A DNA stretch of 64,000 nt from Acanthosoma haemorrhoidale (Eukaryota; Arthropoda; Insecta; Hemiptera; Acanthosomatidae). Every line of letters starts with the position of its first letter. Position 1 is the stretch's first letter. The notes below the pieces were generated by a model that saw only the letters and a list, made by a program, of their open reading frames with translations, was not told the DNA's origin and made no database searches. The DNA is taken from NCBI GenBank assembly GCA_930367205.1, contig OV884013.1, positions 114,967,475-115,031,474 on the forward strand. Direction: 5' to 3'. Below are positions 41,172 to 51,721 of the stretch, one piece after another. Both the position numbers and the translations under genes were made by a program.

Positions 41172-42627
41172 CTTTTCAACAAGCTTTTCTTCTACACACA
41201 GTTCGAAAAATTGTAATCACCAGGCCCTGACAATAAGAATGATTAGAAGGAAGAGGGATAGCCCATCACTTTCAGCATGCACTCTCTGCAAATGTAAAGA
41301 ACAGTCTCCTGTGGTAGTTAAAGGATAGGAATCTACTCGACCCTTGGCAGAGTGGTTTCAGGAAAAGAAGAGGCAGACATGACAATCTCTTTTTCTTTAA
41401 ATCAGAGGTACTTCAAGCTTTTCAACAAGCTTTTCTTCTACACACAGTTCGAAAAATTGTAATCACCAGGCCCTGACAATAAGAATGATTAGAAGGAAGA
41501 GGGATAGCCCATCACTTTCAGCATGCACTCTCTGCAAATGTAAAGAACAGTCTCCTGTGGTAGTTAAAGGATAGGAATCTACTCGACCCTTGGCAGAGTG
41601 GTTTCAGGAAAAGAAGAGGCAGACATGACAATCTCTTTTTCTTTAAATCAGAGGTACTTCAAGCTTTTCAACAAGCTTTTCTTCTACACACAGTTCGAAA
41701 AATTGTAATCACCAGGCCCTGACAATAAGAATGATTAGAAGGAAGAGGGATAGCCCATCACTTTTAGCATGCACTCTCTGCAAATGTAAAGAACAGTCTC
41801 CTCTGGTAGTTAAAGGATAGGAATCTACTCGACCCTTGGCAGAGTGGTTTCAGGAAAAGAAGAGGCAGACATGACAATCTCTTTTTCTTTAAATCAGAGG
41901 TACTTCAAGCTTTTCAACAAGCTTTTCTTCTACACACAGTTCGAAAAATTGTAATCACTAGGCCCTGACAATAAGAATGATTAGAAGGAAGAGGGATAGC
42001 CCATCACTTTTAGCATGCACTCTCTGCAAATGTAAAGAACAGTCTCCTCTGGTAGTTAAAGGATAGGAATCTACTCGACCCTTGGCAGAGTGGTTTCAGG
42101 AAAAGAAGAGGCAGACATGACAATCTCTTTTTCTTTAAATCAGAGGTACTTCAAGCTTTTCTTCTACACACAGTTCGAAAAATTGTAATCACCAGGCCCT
42201 GACAATAAGAATGATTAGAAGGAAGAGGGATAGCCCATCACTTTTAGCATGCACTCTCTGCAAATGTAAAGAACAGTCTCCTCTGGTAGTTAAAGGATAG
42301 GAATCTACTCGACCCTTGGCAGAGTGGTTTCAGGAAAAGAAGAGGCAGACATGACAATCTCTTTTTCTTTAAATCAGAGGTACTTCAAGCTTTTCAACAA
42401 GCTTTTCTTCTACACACAGTTCGAAAAATTGTAATCACCAGGCCCTGACAATAAGAATGATTAGAAGGAAGAGGGATAGCCCATCACTTTCAGCATGCAC
42501 TCTCTGCAAATGTAAAGAACAGTCTCCTCTGGTAGTTAAAGGATAGGAATCTACTCGACCCTTGGCAGAGTGGTTTCAGGAAAAGAAGAGGCAGACATGA
42601 CAATCTCTTTTTCTTTAAATCAGAGGT
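41172..42627. repeat. 246-bp tandem satellite, six units
   Basis: Units begin CTTTTCAACAAGCTTTTC at 41172, 41418, 41664, 41910, 42156 and 42390. Unit 5 lacks the 12-bp CAACAAGCTTTT, so it is 234 bp. Unit identity is very high, with a few shared variants (CACTTTCAGC or CACTTTTAGC; CTCCTGTGG or CTCCTCTGG; one CACTAGG for CACCAGG). No ORF spans a unit on either strand. Confidence 0.97.
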
Positions 42628-42749
42628 ATGTCCCCATGACATTAACGATTTATATATATTACGGTAAAGTCTCAGACAAGTAGAAGGGGCTTGAGCAGAA
42701 CTGTATACCTATCTCGTGACTTCATGGAAGTCACTGATGGTTATTTTTA

Positions 42750-43339
42750 AGTAAGCATCCGCATCCCTCCAAGACCTCCCTACTTCCCAGAATCTTATCC
42801 TTTTCTTATACATATATGTCTCAGCTTTAGCCCCAGACCCCACTCGTCCCTAGACATTCCACCCAGTATGTTCTAACTGATTTATTAATATTTGTATCCT
42901 CGTGACCTGCTATAAATAGGGGACAGTGGCAGTCCAGGCAATGGCCAGCTTCTCCAATAATGTTCTGAGCGTATGTGGCTCTCGCGCTCTTTTTCAGCCT
43001 CCACTGGCTCGTATCCGGTGATGCGGCTGACGGAGGAGCGTGGGGGACTTCCCAAGACTCCACTTCCTCTTTACCATGCGAGGGAGGTGACAACCTGTTT
43101 TGGGAGGTCTCTGGGCTGTTTGTAAATACTGTATGAACGAGGCAGTGAATGAAAATTGTAAATATGGTATGAATGAAAACATTTATCACAATTACTTATT
43201 GCCCAATGAGGCAGATTGTAATTTTAGCATAATAAAGTTGTTGTTGTAACTAGAATATTTGTATATATAAGTGTTTTGATTATACTTCATAATAAAGCTT
43301 TTCTTTCAAACGGCTCTCCTCTACAAAGATTATTTAACT
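42750..43339 (+). repeat. Solo-LTR-like sequence (LTR-C, copy 1) split by an NLTR-B insertion
   Basis: Outer parts 42750-42897 and 43254-43339 together match the uninterrupted copy at 51531-51721. They start AGTAAGC, share CTTATCCTTTTCTTA, GTATGTTCTAAC and GTGTTTTGATTATACTTCATAATAAAG, and end GATTATTTAACT. The terminus resembles that of the LTR at 39053-39303 (ATTATTTAACT), so this is probably an LTR of a related gypsy-type element. No internal region is seen next to it. Confidence 0.6.
42898..43253 (+). mobile_element. NLTR-B 3' UTR insertion with target duplication
   Basis: A 356-bp 5'-truncated NLTR-B copy flanked by AATATTTGTAT (42887-42897 and 43254-43264), an 11-bp target duplication. 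It contains the family blocks GGCAATGGCCAGCTTCTCC, GTTCTGAGCGTATGTGGC and GGGGGACTTCCCAAGAC, and ends AATAAAGTTGTTGTTGTAAC. The tail is a TTG repeat rather than poly(A). Confidence 0.85.
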
Positions 43340-43899
43340 TATAGACGAATTTTCTGCTATTTACTTCGTGCCTGGCTGAAATCTTTTACCCACTCTTCAT
43401 TGACAATACTTCCATTCACTTCTACGATCAAATATCTTTTTAAATGAGTTTGGCATCTGCTCTCAATATGCCAATGCCAACAAATGGTCTTTAACTACTA
43501 AAGTTTGCGACTAATAAATACTTCTTGGGTTGCCGATTCCAGCCATAATAAAGCCCAATCATGCCTATGGCTGTGTATACCTCCGCAAATCAAGCACTTC
43601 CAAAGACTCCAGACATCATCTACAATGGAGAATTATGGCTGATGTTTTTCAGTCCAGGACAACGAAGAGTTTACCGGTTAAAGAAGAAGTTCTCCTTGCA
43701 ATGAGAAGGGAATTTGTATCTGTATCTTTCTTCTTGAAGATATTTCCTAGACCGAGACCCAACCACAACACTTCCCCTTGAACTACTACAACTTTACTTC
43801 CTATGGAACTCTGGTTATTGAATGGTCTTAAAATAACCTTGAAACTGAAGAGATATTCAAGAAAACTAACCATCATCAGAAGACAAAGGAAGCCGTTTT
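43340..43899. other. spacer, no gene assigned
   Basis: Open frames at 43530-43781 (+) and 43649-43921 (-) overlap each other and have no recognised similarity. Possibly old retroelement sequence. Confidence 0.35.
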
Positions 43900-43904
43900 C
43901 GGTT

Positions 43905-44165
43905 CCGGTCCCCCCCCCCAAACCCCCTTTATTCTAATATTTACAATTAAATGAACAATAACATGAACAAATTTACAGGTTTATGGCTCCTTTTCCTGCG
44001 TAGCATAATATGCATTTGAAGGAGGGTAGAAGTACAAACATTTTTCGTTTTACAGTTAAAATTACAAAGACAATAGACTGGACTAGGTGATGGGGCTCAC
44101 CTTCGGGTTGAAATAAGGGAAAAATAACAAAAAACTAAACTTACAAACTAACAAGTTCCCTGTCA
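43905..44165 (-). mobile_element. NLTR-A 3' UTR fragment
   Basis: From CCCCCCCAAACCCCCTTTATT at the tail through GAAGGAGGGTAGAAG and the family hairpin at 44085-44102 (AGGTGATGGGGCTCACCT) to GGTTGAAATAAGGG. Minus-strand orientation, truncated before the ORF end. Confidence 0.75.
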
Positions 44166-44317
44166 GAAAGTAGAGCCTCTCTATATCCAGCCACACCCCC
44201 GATCCCAGAGGGAAGAAGGGCCATCTTCCAGACATAACAAGTTGAGACGACAGTATCAATGACAGGGGATGTGCCGGTGTCAGATGTCGCTGTTTGTTGG
44301 GGGGGGGGGGCGCTAAA

Positions 44318-44440
44318 AGCCGAGGGAGAGAGAGGGAGAGAGATAGAGAGAGAGAGAGTGAGAGAGAGAGGGAGAGAGAGAGAGGGAGAGAGATAGCTGG
44401 CTCACCAGTGTCCTGGGTTCGAATCCTTGCGTCGTGGTTT
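44318..44440 (+). repeat. (GA)n-rich tract followed by a B-box-like stretch
   Basis: Imperfect GA repeat at 44321-44395, then CTGGCTCACCAGTGTCCTGG and GGTTCGAATCCTTGCG, a good Pol III B box. This may be the 3' half of a tRNA-derived SINE head abutting a microsatellite. Confidence 0.5.
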
Positions 44441-44882
44441 ATTTTTTTATTTATCTACTTACCCCCCCAATACGATCTATTATTAAAATTGTCTAAATAT
44501 ATTCATTTACTAGGGGTAAGTTACATAATTAAAGGCTTAAAAGATGTTTCAAACCCGGTACGTACTGTATAGGCATAAATAAGTATTGCTCAAACTAAAG
44601 GAAATATTTGGCCTGTATTTAGTCAATGATAACCGCACCAAGTTAAAATATGTGAATGGTATCTAGTGTCATTGGTCATGTCTTTACTAATAGCTCAGGG
44701 CTTTTCCATATTAAAGCCTCCTAACAATTAAGGACGTGTAAATAATTCAACCGAATAAAATTAATAAAATTACAGTTCTCGTTTAAAAAAAAACCAAAAA
44801 AAAAAAAAAACCCTGAAAATAATGGCAAATAAAGCAAAAAATTCGATACGGATATAATAATAACACTATCACTGAGGAGGTG

Positions 44883-45160
44883 AGTGCATTTTTTTTTTTT
44901 TTTTTTCCTAGCCCCTTCAAATTCACAGATAATTCACAGATCCTCAGGCGAATCTATTTACAAATTATTTGTATATTTCCTGTCGCGTCGCTACATTATA
45001 TACAGGTTTTGTTATTTTATAAAAATTATATAATGAATAAACAAGTGTAATGATATACATTATACGTGACTGGACTGAACTGACTCTAATAAAGGTGATG
45101 GGGCTCACCTTTTTGATCAAACTTAAAACTAACTTACATACTAATTCTTAACCTAATAAC
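44883..45160 (-). mobile_element. NLTR-A 3' UTR fragment
   Basis: A poly(T) run at 44889-44906 (the poly(A) tail on the minus strand), then GCCCCTTCAAATTCACAG, CAGGCGAATCTATTTAC and the family hairpin at 45091-45112. Similar to the copy at 22440-22800 in the opposite orientation. It ends near AATTCTTAACCTAA. Confidence 0.8.
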
Positions 45161-45359
45161 TATATAAAAAAAACAAGGGTTTCTGATGTAACATAATGAA
45201 AAAAGAAGAGAAGAAACTATATTGCGATAATTTATTCAAAAGCCAGAAATGAAAATATCAGAACGGTTGCCATTATGTGGATAGAAGGAGTGTGAGATAG
45301 ATAAAGAAATGGATAAACAGCTGGGCAAGGGAGATACGGGAGAGGGTGGATTTAATTTA

Positions 45360-46135
45360 GAAATCACTACGGCGGGCGTTCCTCGAGGCTCAATGTCGGC
45401 CCCTCCCGGTCCTACATATTCCCTTTAGGGGCGGCTGCCGCTCAGGGGTAGTTTGTAACTGTCAGTGGCGTGTGACGGATGACGGAGCTGTATTCGCCGG
45501 ATGAACCTTAAACAGGCATAGCTGCCATATTTCTCTGAGCAGGGAAGTGCCTTTTATATAATAATCACTAAGGACTACGCCTTGGTTATTGTGTAATAAC
45601 CGGAAACCAGCGGTATATTCACTGCCGATTTGATAGAGCCTTCATAATAGCAGGAATAAGTCGATAAAAAATAGTATTTTTGTGAATAAACAACGTTCAA
45701 TGTCGAAGGACAAAAGATCTCATGATACTAGACCAAATAAACAAAATAGAAGGAGCTGGAATTCTGTTGCGTTGGATTCCATCCCATGCAAGTGAATATA
45801 CACCGATACACTGCACAGAAGCAATTAACATCGAATTTAATGACACCAAAGCAATGGCAAAATTACCTGTTCGGGAATAGAACATACTAGGCTGAACCAT
45901 ATGTACAATGGTTCTCAGTCTTGACAGACCAACCTACGTGGTGTGGGATAATGCACCACTAACCCATCATCACTGAGTGCCGTACATTCATAACGGCATG
46001 TCTGGTACATGCGCCATGAACAGGGAATGTACGTCGAGCGCAGAAGGCGACGGAAGTAGAGACCTCGACCTGCACGTGATGAATGTGCCACAGCTGCTGA
46101 TGACGGCAACCAGTACTAGCCCCTCCTAAATCATC
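45360..46135 (+). pseudogene. Non-LTR retrotransposon relic with RT and RNase H traces
   Basis: Decayed text in changing frames. ITTAGVPRGSMSAP at about 45366-45408 resembles RT motif B (GVPQGSVLGP). GAGILLRWIPSHASEYT at about 45751-45800 resembles the RNase H segment of R1/Jockey-type elements (WIPSHVG). IMHH then IITECRTFITA at about 45945-45990 resembles the downstream Cys-containing end (VHHIIxECxxF). All frames are broken. Similar ends are at 54310-54370 and 61075-61140. Confidence 0.5.
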
Positions 46136-47082
46136 TTCTGTCTGCTGGTAGCCTTCAGAGTCATTTGGCGGGGGGGGGGGTGTCCCCCGACTAATGCAGG
46201 GGTATCGCTGTACTGTACTGGACGGGTCTTACCATTGTTTTATACTGTTCTTCCGGTATGTTTCATATGCATGTCAGTTAGTCAAGTCTACAATCGAATA
46301 CATCCTTCACATATACCGTAAATACAGCGCACCAAGGCAATCGAATCAACAGAATCGAATAAACTGAAGAGAAAGCGACAGATCCCACTAATCTCCAATG
46401 AAATCAAAAAGACTAAATTCACAGGGTGCTGGCCATCGAAACCGTTATGCTGAATCACACGCCATGAGGTTGAAATTCGTACCGTGTCGCTTCCTCTTTC
46501 TTTGGCTATTAATTATTGAACGAGATTATAGTTAATAATATATATATATAAAACATTTAATAGGTATGACGACGTAATTTCTAGAATTTCTAGAATTTCT
46601 AGAACGTAATTAAAAGAAAGTAATTTCCTGGATAAATAAATATTTTTTAAAAACCCCACATTCAAAGAAGAGTTAATCTGACCCAAAATAAGAATGCGAG
46701 TCTTTTTAAAAGGAGGTCCATTTGAAGTGTTCCTTTGTATTTAGAAAATTATACTTGAAGACGTCCAAGTTAATTTCCAAATTTGCGAGGTGGACAACCG
46801 GCAATCTTAGACATAGTTTAAAATGCTCTATCAAGCTCAGTATAATGAAGAACTTAGACTCCAACAGTTATCGCCTGTTAGCGACGCTACAATGCTCAAA
46901 TACATTTGCTCTGCGGTGCTCTACAATAGCGAGGTCCCAGGATTTATTGTAAGCTTACCAGTCGCTCGATATCCCATCTATACAATACAGCGCTGCTCGA
47001 CCTAACTTAACTCGGCTTCTTTCCTTACTTTTATTTAGTCTATTGGGTCGTTTTTCAATAGAGTCAAGCGACAATAGACTCC
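46136..47082. other. spacer, no gene assigned
   Basis: Contains a G run near 46171-46180 and a short triple repeat of TTTCTAGAA near 46578-46602. No gene recognised. Confidence 0.4.
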
Positions 47083-47394
47083 TTAACCCCTTGACAACGA
47101 ATAAAATGCGCTCGACACGATATATATTGCGAAAATAGTGCGATATGGCCAAAAAACCGTTTACAAGGCTTAATTTTTGCAAATATGGGTGTTTATTATT
47201 TTTCGCTTTGACCAATACATAGCTATTTTAGATTTTTTTTATCTGAGACATTATAGGGCCGGGTTTTGGCCTGTAAATCTTTGTAGCAACGGCTCTCTAA
47301 CTAGTGGACCTGCAGCTGCACTGATGTTTCCAGATTTGGCCTTCTCATTTATGAAAACCTCTGGATCTCTCTTCTTAACCTCGCTATGTTTTAG

Positions 47395-47720
47395 GCCGGC
47401 CTCGTCAGACCCCACACTCTCCTAGTGGAATTCTCTGCCTTCGTCTCGCTAAAACTAGCTAAAACTAGCCTAAAACTAGCTAAAACACCTCCTTGGAAGA
47501 GACCTCTCCCTCGTGGACTACGGTTTCGGTGGGCCTACAAACTTTGCCTAGTAGTGTCTCCTACGGCAATTCAGTCTGCCTCTCTCCGGTTCACACTCGC
47601 CTTTGGGATCCGGACGGTTTTCGCTTACCCTCAGATACCGAGTGTGAATTCGTAGTCATTCCAAGACCACCAAAACTACCTATAATACCTACCCTGTTCC
47701 TCTTCTCCTGAACATAGTGC
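47395..47720 (-). repeat. Repeat X, copy inside the piggyBac-like element
   Basis: Reverse orientation of the repeat at 53565-54062 and 17577-18050: CAGACCCCACACTCTCCTAG, then TTGGAAGAGACCTCTCCCTC, CTCTCCGGTTCACACTCGCC, GTCATTCCAAGACCACC and TTCCTCTTCTCCTGAACATA. It ends at GTCGGGGCAC. The triple ACTAGCTAAAACTAGC near 47450-47485 is a small local duplication unique to this copy. Confidence 0.8.
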
Positions 47721-47799
47721 GTTGTCGGGGCACATACCTATCAAATATGTAGTGAGACCCGACATGAAGTAATTGTCCAGGTCATAGCCTAATCAATAC

Positions 47800-48042
47800 T
47801 CACTTCGTCATTAGGGCTAGGGTAACTAGGCACCCCCTCGTGACGACCCGACATAGGTCTTGCACGTTTACGCACCTTTGGTCGAATTGAATAGCTTCAC
47901 TTGAATACTCAACAGTATAAACACTTTGATGACCATTTTCAATCCCACCATCATCACTAGAGTAATCTAATACACCTCCATCGTCACTTTCATATAATAC
48001 TTCCAACTTTGGGAGCAATCTTCTAATTTTTACTAATTTCAA
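47800..48042 (-). pseudogene. piggyBac-like transposase, N-terminal acidic fragment
   Basis: An 80-residue open frame starting MKLVKIRRLLPKLEVLYESD with two SDDGG clusters. Acidic N-termini of this sort are common in piggyBac transposases, and the position next to the TTAA end is right. No catalytic region is present, so the family call depends on context. Confidence 0.35.
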
Positions 48043-48288
48043 ATATGTACTGCGGCGTTCGTAGCGCGAGGTCAGTACTGATTACCGCTTGCATCGTGCG
48101 TTGTTTACTGATTTAGCCAATGCGATTTTTTTTATAGGTACTGTTGAGAGGGGGAAAACCTCTGAAACAAAACAGGATGAAGGCACGACTGCAGCAGTTA
48201 AAGAACTTGATAGTATACTGCACGGCGTTTGCCGAAGAAAGTTCTTGCCGTCTCGGAGACGTGAAAGTCTACAATCACACATGAAATG

Positions 48289-48311
48289 AATGACGTCTCC
48301 CAGACGTCATT
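48289..48311. repeat. Perfect palindrome, 10-bp arms
   Basis: AATGACGTCT, spacer CCC, AGACGTCATT. It sits 13 bp inside the right TTAA-flanked terminus and may be a transposase-binding or subterminal repeat. Confidence 0.9.
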
Positions 48312-48328
48312 GTATTTCAACGGGTTAA

Positions 48329-49429
48329 GTTGTACTAAGATATTGGTCCCATTTGACTGTCAAATCCCTTTTCGAATGGCGACAAAACCCCCTAGTCCAA
48401 TTGTATATGTGCATAATAACAATGCTCCATATTGCTTTATAATATGTTTATTATTTATTCTCAATGCATACTTCAATGATAAAAAATAATAGATTGATTA
48501 TTTACTGCATAACACTTATACTTGATGGCTCAGATATGCTAATGTCTCTCTATTATATAAAATAGTGGTTTTCCCTTACGTTTTATTATGCCTCCCATAT
48601 TGAAAACATAGAATTCGTTTATAAATAAGCTGTACAAGTAATTTTGTATACATTTTTCCAAATCCAACACCCAAACCATTTTAATTTATAACCTAACAAT
48701 GCAGGCTATTTAGTTTTCATCCGTCGTTTAAAAAATAAATATTTTTTCATCATATTAAGTTTAAAGGTATTTAATATATTGTAATGTATAACATGTAGCA
48801 TATGTTAAAACTTCATTGGATTATTATTACAAATAGTTATTCAAATTTGGCATTATTCAATATTCAAATATCTCAAATTTACAACCCATTGCCTCTAAGC
48901 CATGATATAATGACTGATTCATGTACTCCATTATACTATGACTATGACCGCTATGGATTTGATTTATATAAAACTAAGTATATATACATACAAAGTTCGG
49001 TACATACAACTTCGGGTTATTAGCGGTACAAGGATGTGTGTGCTCTGATGTGATCTAGCCGTAGACATCAAAACCAACAACAACAACGACACAGTGGCCA
49101 GCTAATTTCCCAGTCGCGGTACAACACAGCTTCCGTCAAAGCACTATCGGACCAGACACAATGTCATGCATGCCACCGCATCCATAATTCATTGTATGCA
49201 GTGTCCTTGTTTTGCGATGAAAGGGCTGATTGGGGAGGGGGGCTTTGGTTTGTATCGTTGCCGACTCAGGTTCTACTTTCTAACTTGTAAATGGCAATCA
49301 TTCATCTTGTCATCGGTCTTTCGTAATCCCTAAAAAAATGTGTAAAACGACTAGCTTTACTCTTTTCTTTTGCAAAGACTCGGGGGACAGCTTAATTCGT
49401 ATTTAGTTTATTGATCTGACTCCATAAGA
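48329..49429. other. AT-rich spacer
   Basis: No gene or shared repeat recognised. Confidence 0.4.
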
Positions 49430-49765
49430 AATAGAAGGTGTGCCCCGACAAAGCACTATGTTCAGGAGAAGAGGAACAGGGTAGGTATTATAGGTAGTTT
49501 AGGTGGTCTTGGAATGACCACACTCGGTATCTGAGGGTAGGCGAAAACCGTCCGGATACTAAAGGCGAGTGTGAACCGGAGAGAGACAAAAAAACGGACT
49601 CTTTCAAGGAGGTGCTAATTTTAGCGAGACGAAGTAAGAGAACCCCACTAGGAAGGTGTGTGGTCTGACAACGCCGGACTAAAGCATAGCGAGGTAAGGA
49701 AAGAGAGGTGCAGAGGTAATTAAATAAGAAAGCCATGGTTCGAGTAGAGCAATAAGCGCCTATGC
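49430..49765 (+). repeat. Repeat X, copy with deletion
   Basis: Shares TAGAAGGTGTGCCCCGACAA, TTCAGGAGAAGAGGAACAGG, GTGGTCTTGGAATGACCACA, AAGGCGAGTGTGAACCGGAG and the end GGTTCGAGTAGAGCAATAAG with the copy at 53565-54140. About 60 bp of the middle are lost relative to that copy. It leads straight into (GA)n. Confidence 0.8.
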
Positions 49766-49894
<129 letters not shown>

Positions 49895-50104
49895 AGTGTT
49901 TACTTCAAGTGTCTGGTTGCGACTGTCTGAAAAATGCCAGAATTTCTGTCTTATATTTGCAGGTCATTCCTGGCTATAGCGAATGATAGAGCTGTTTATT
50001 TCGGCCAATCGTATGCTCGTTTCATTGAACAATCAGGGGCTAGTACACCCGCGCCCTTAATGAGCTCTTACCGTGTCGGGATCGTGAACTAGTTCCTTCT
50101 CTCT

Positions 50105-50225
50105 ATACGGACGTCGAAGATTTATTGATAAAATATGGAAAGGTAGGTGGGTGTTGTCTAGTCCGAGAAGAGGGTAACTTCTATTTATTCGTGGTGAAGT
50201 AGTTGGCACAACAAAGGGAAAGGTG
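50105..50225 (+). repeat. Repeat Y, copy 2
   Basis: ATAAAATATGGAAAGGTAGG, then AGAAGAGGGTAACTTCTATT and TATTCGTGGTGAAGTAGTTG, matching 18820-18925. Confidence 0.6.
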
Positions 50226-51530
50226 AGGGGGTTTCCTGCCAAGCAATGGCAGAAGAGTGATAGCTGAGATGTTTGATGAATCTGTGCAGATGATTTACAG
50301 CAGTCAATAGTCGTGTATTTATGTAACGACAATATACGGATAGTTTGGCAAGAAATGTTGACATTAGACAGAGGGTGAAATACAATGTCCGTGCATCAGT
50401 GAGATCGAAGGAGAAGGCCGAGGAACAAAACAGCAATTAATTAAAACAATTTCATAAGCCGTGACGTCATGATTAATAATATGTAATTTTCGTGTTTTGT
50501 CTAATCGGACTTACAAAATTACAAATTATCTTTGAATATTGAGCGCAACCAGTGTTTGTTTTGTTTTTTTAGATGGGTGGTATTTCACATGGTAGCTACA
50601 TTCGATGCCTCCATGAAACTAAAATCATCATATTAATGATAAAAAATTAATGAAACGACAAAAATGTCTTGTGTATGTCTAGTCGATAAAAAAAAAAAAA
50701 CTTAACATAAATTACGCGCAAATAGCTTATCTTTCTTCCCTCTGCAAAATTGTTTGTATTATTTTGAATGAAACTGTTAAAATATAGGGCTATTTCCACT
50801 GGCTATGACTCACTCTTTTGAATAAATACTATATTGTGAGAGACGGAAGATTGAGTGTTTGATTTGTACATTTGAACAACCGTGACTAATCATATAAATT
50901 CCACTGTTATGATCAGCTAGTAAATAAGAATGAGCATACGTACATTTGCGGTGACTTCAATAAAACAACAAGATAATATTGAAACAAAAACAAATAAATT
51001 TATATTTTCATGCTTGTATTTTTTTTCACTTTTCTAATTTTATCTGGTATGTATTTTTTTTTATTGTTTCAACCTAATTGTTTTTATACGCTGTCGTTGC
51101 TTTTTCGCTATTTGGATTCAGCCATATTTTTAATTGCTAAACGCAATTGAACAATCTTAAGTTATTATAACTTTTTTTTCTTGCAAGGGTTTATTTTTTA
51201 TAATTTGCTGGAAAATTGGGAATAAAGTTGCAAAGGTTGGTGGCACGGATGGCAACATACAAAATTGTCAAAGGAAGTAGAATTTCTAGATGTGAAATAG
51301 AGGTCGGATGGACGGGATCAAGTATTGCGAGATTTGACAAAACGTCAATTGAGAACAAAATAAAAATGTTATCAAGGAAAAATTGATGAAATCCGTCGTG
51401 ACGAACAGGGAGGGGATTGAGCATTAGTGCGTGGTATCTTGTATTAGGACAATTATGTAATACTTATATCTTATATTTTTAGTAGAAACGTGAACCTCAG
51501 TTGAGACTTATGGTCCCCTTGTTTTTTTTA
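50226..51530. other. AT-rich spacer
   Basis: No gene or shared repeat recognised. Confidence 0.4.
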
Positions 51531-51721
51531 AGTTAACATTTCCTCCCCTAAAATCCTACCCTTTTCTTACCTGCTTAGGGCCAAGACACCCCACTTGTAC
51601 CTAAGCATTCACTAAAGTATGTTCTAACGCTGTAACTGATTAATATTTGTATACATACCAGTGTTTTGATTGTTCATAATAAAGTTTTTTAAAAGACTCT
51701 CCTCTACAAGATTATTTAACT
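51531..51721 (+). repeat. LTR-C, uninterrupted copy
   Basis: Starts AGTTAACATTTCC and ends ACAAGATTATTTAACT. It shares CCTACCCTTTTCTTA, GTATGTTCTAACGCTG and CATAATAAAG with the split copy at 42750-43339. The next bases, TGGACACTACTC, could be a decayed primer site (TGG start), so this may be a 5' LTR whose internal region has been lost, or a solo LTR. Its outermost bases match those of the complete LTR element at 29932-39303. Confidence 0.55.

Larger units (their letters stand above)
47083..48328. mobile_element. piggyBac-like transposon relic with TTAA ends
   Basis: TTAA at 47083-47086 and at 48325-48328 face imperfect inverted termini, CCCCTTGACAACGAATA and (reverse complement) CCCGTTGAAATACAATG. 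Just inside the right end is a perfect 10-bp palindrome, 48289-48311. A minus-strand frame at 47800-48042 reads LPKLEVLYESDDGGVLDYSS, an acidic Asp/Ser-rich start like that of piggyBac transposases. The remainder is replaced by a repeat X copy (47395-47720). TTAA target use and termini fit piggyBac; the assignment rests on short motifs. Confidence 0.5.

Noticed and set aside
41172..42627. Gene family or array of RNA genes in the 246-bp repeats
   Set aside because: No ORF spans a unit on either strand and no Pol III boxes or structured core were recognised; it behaves as a simple satellite.
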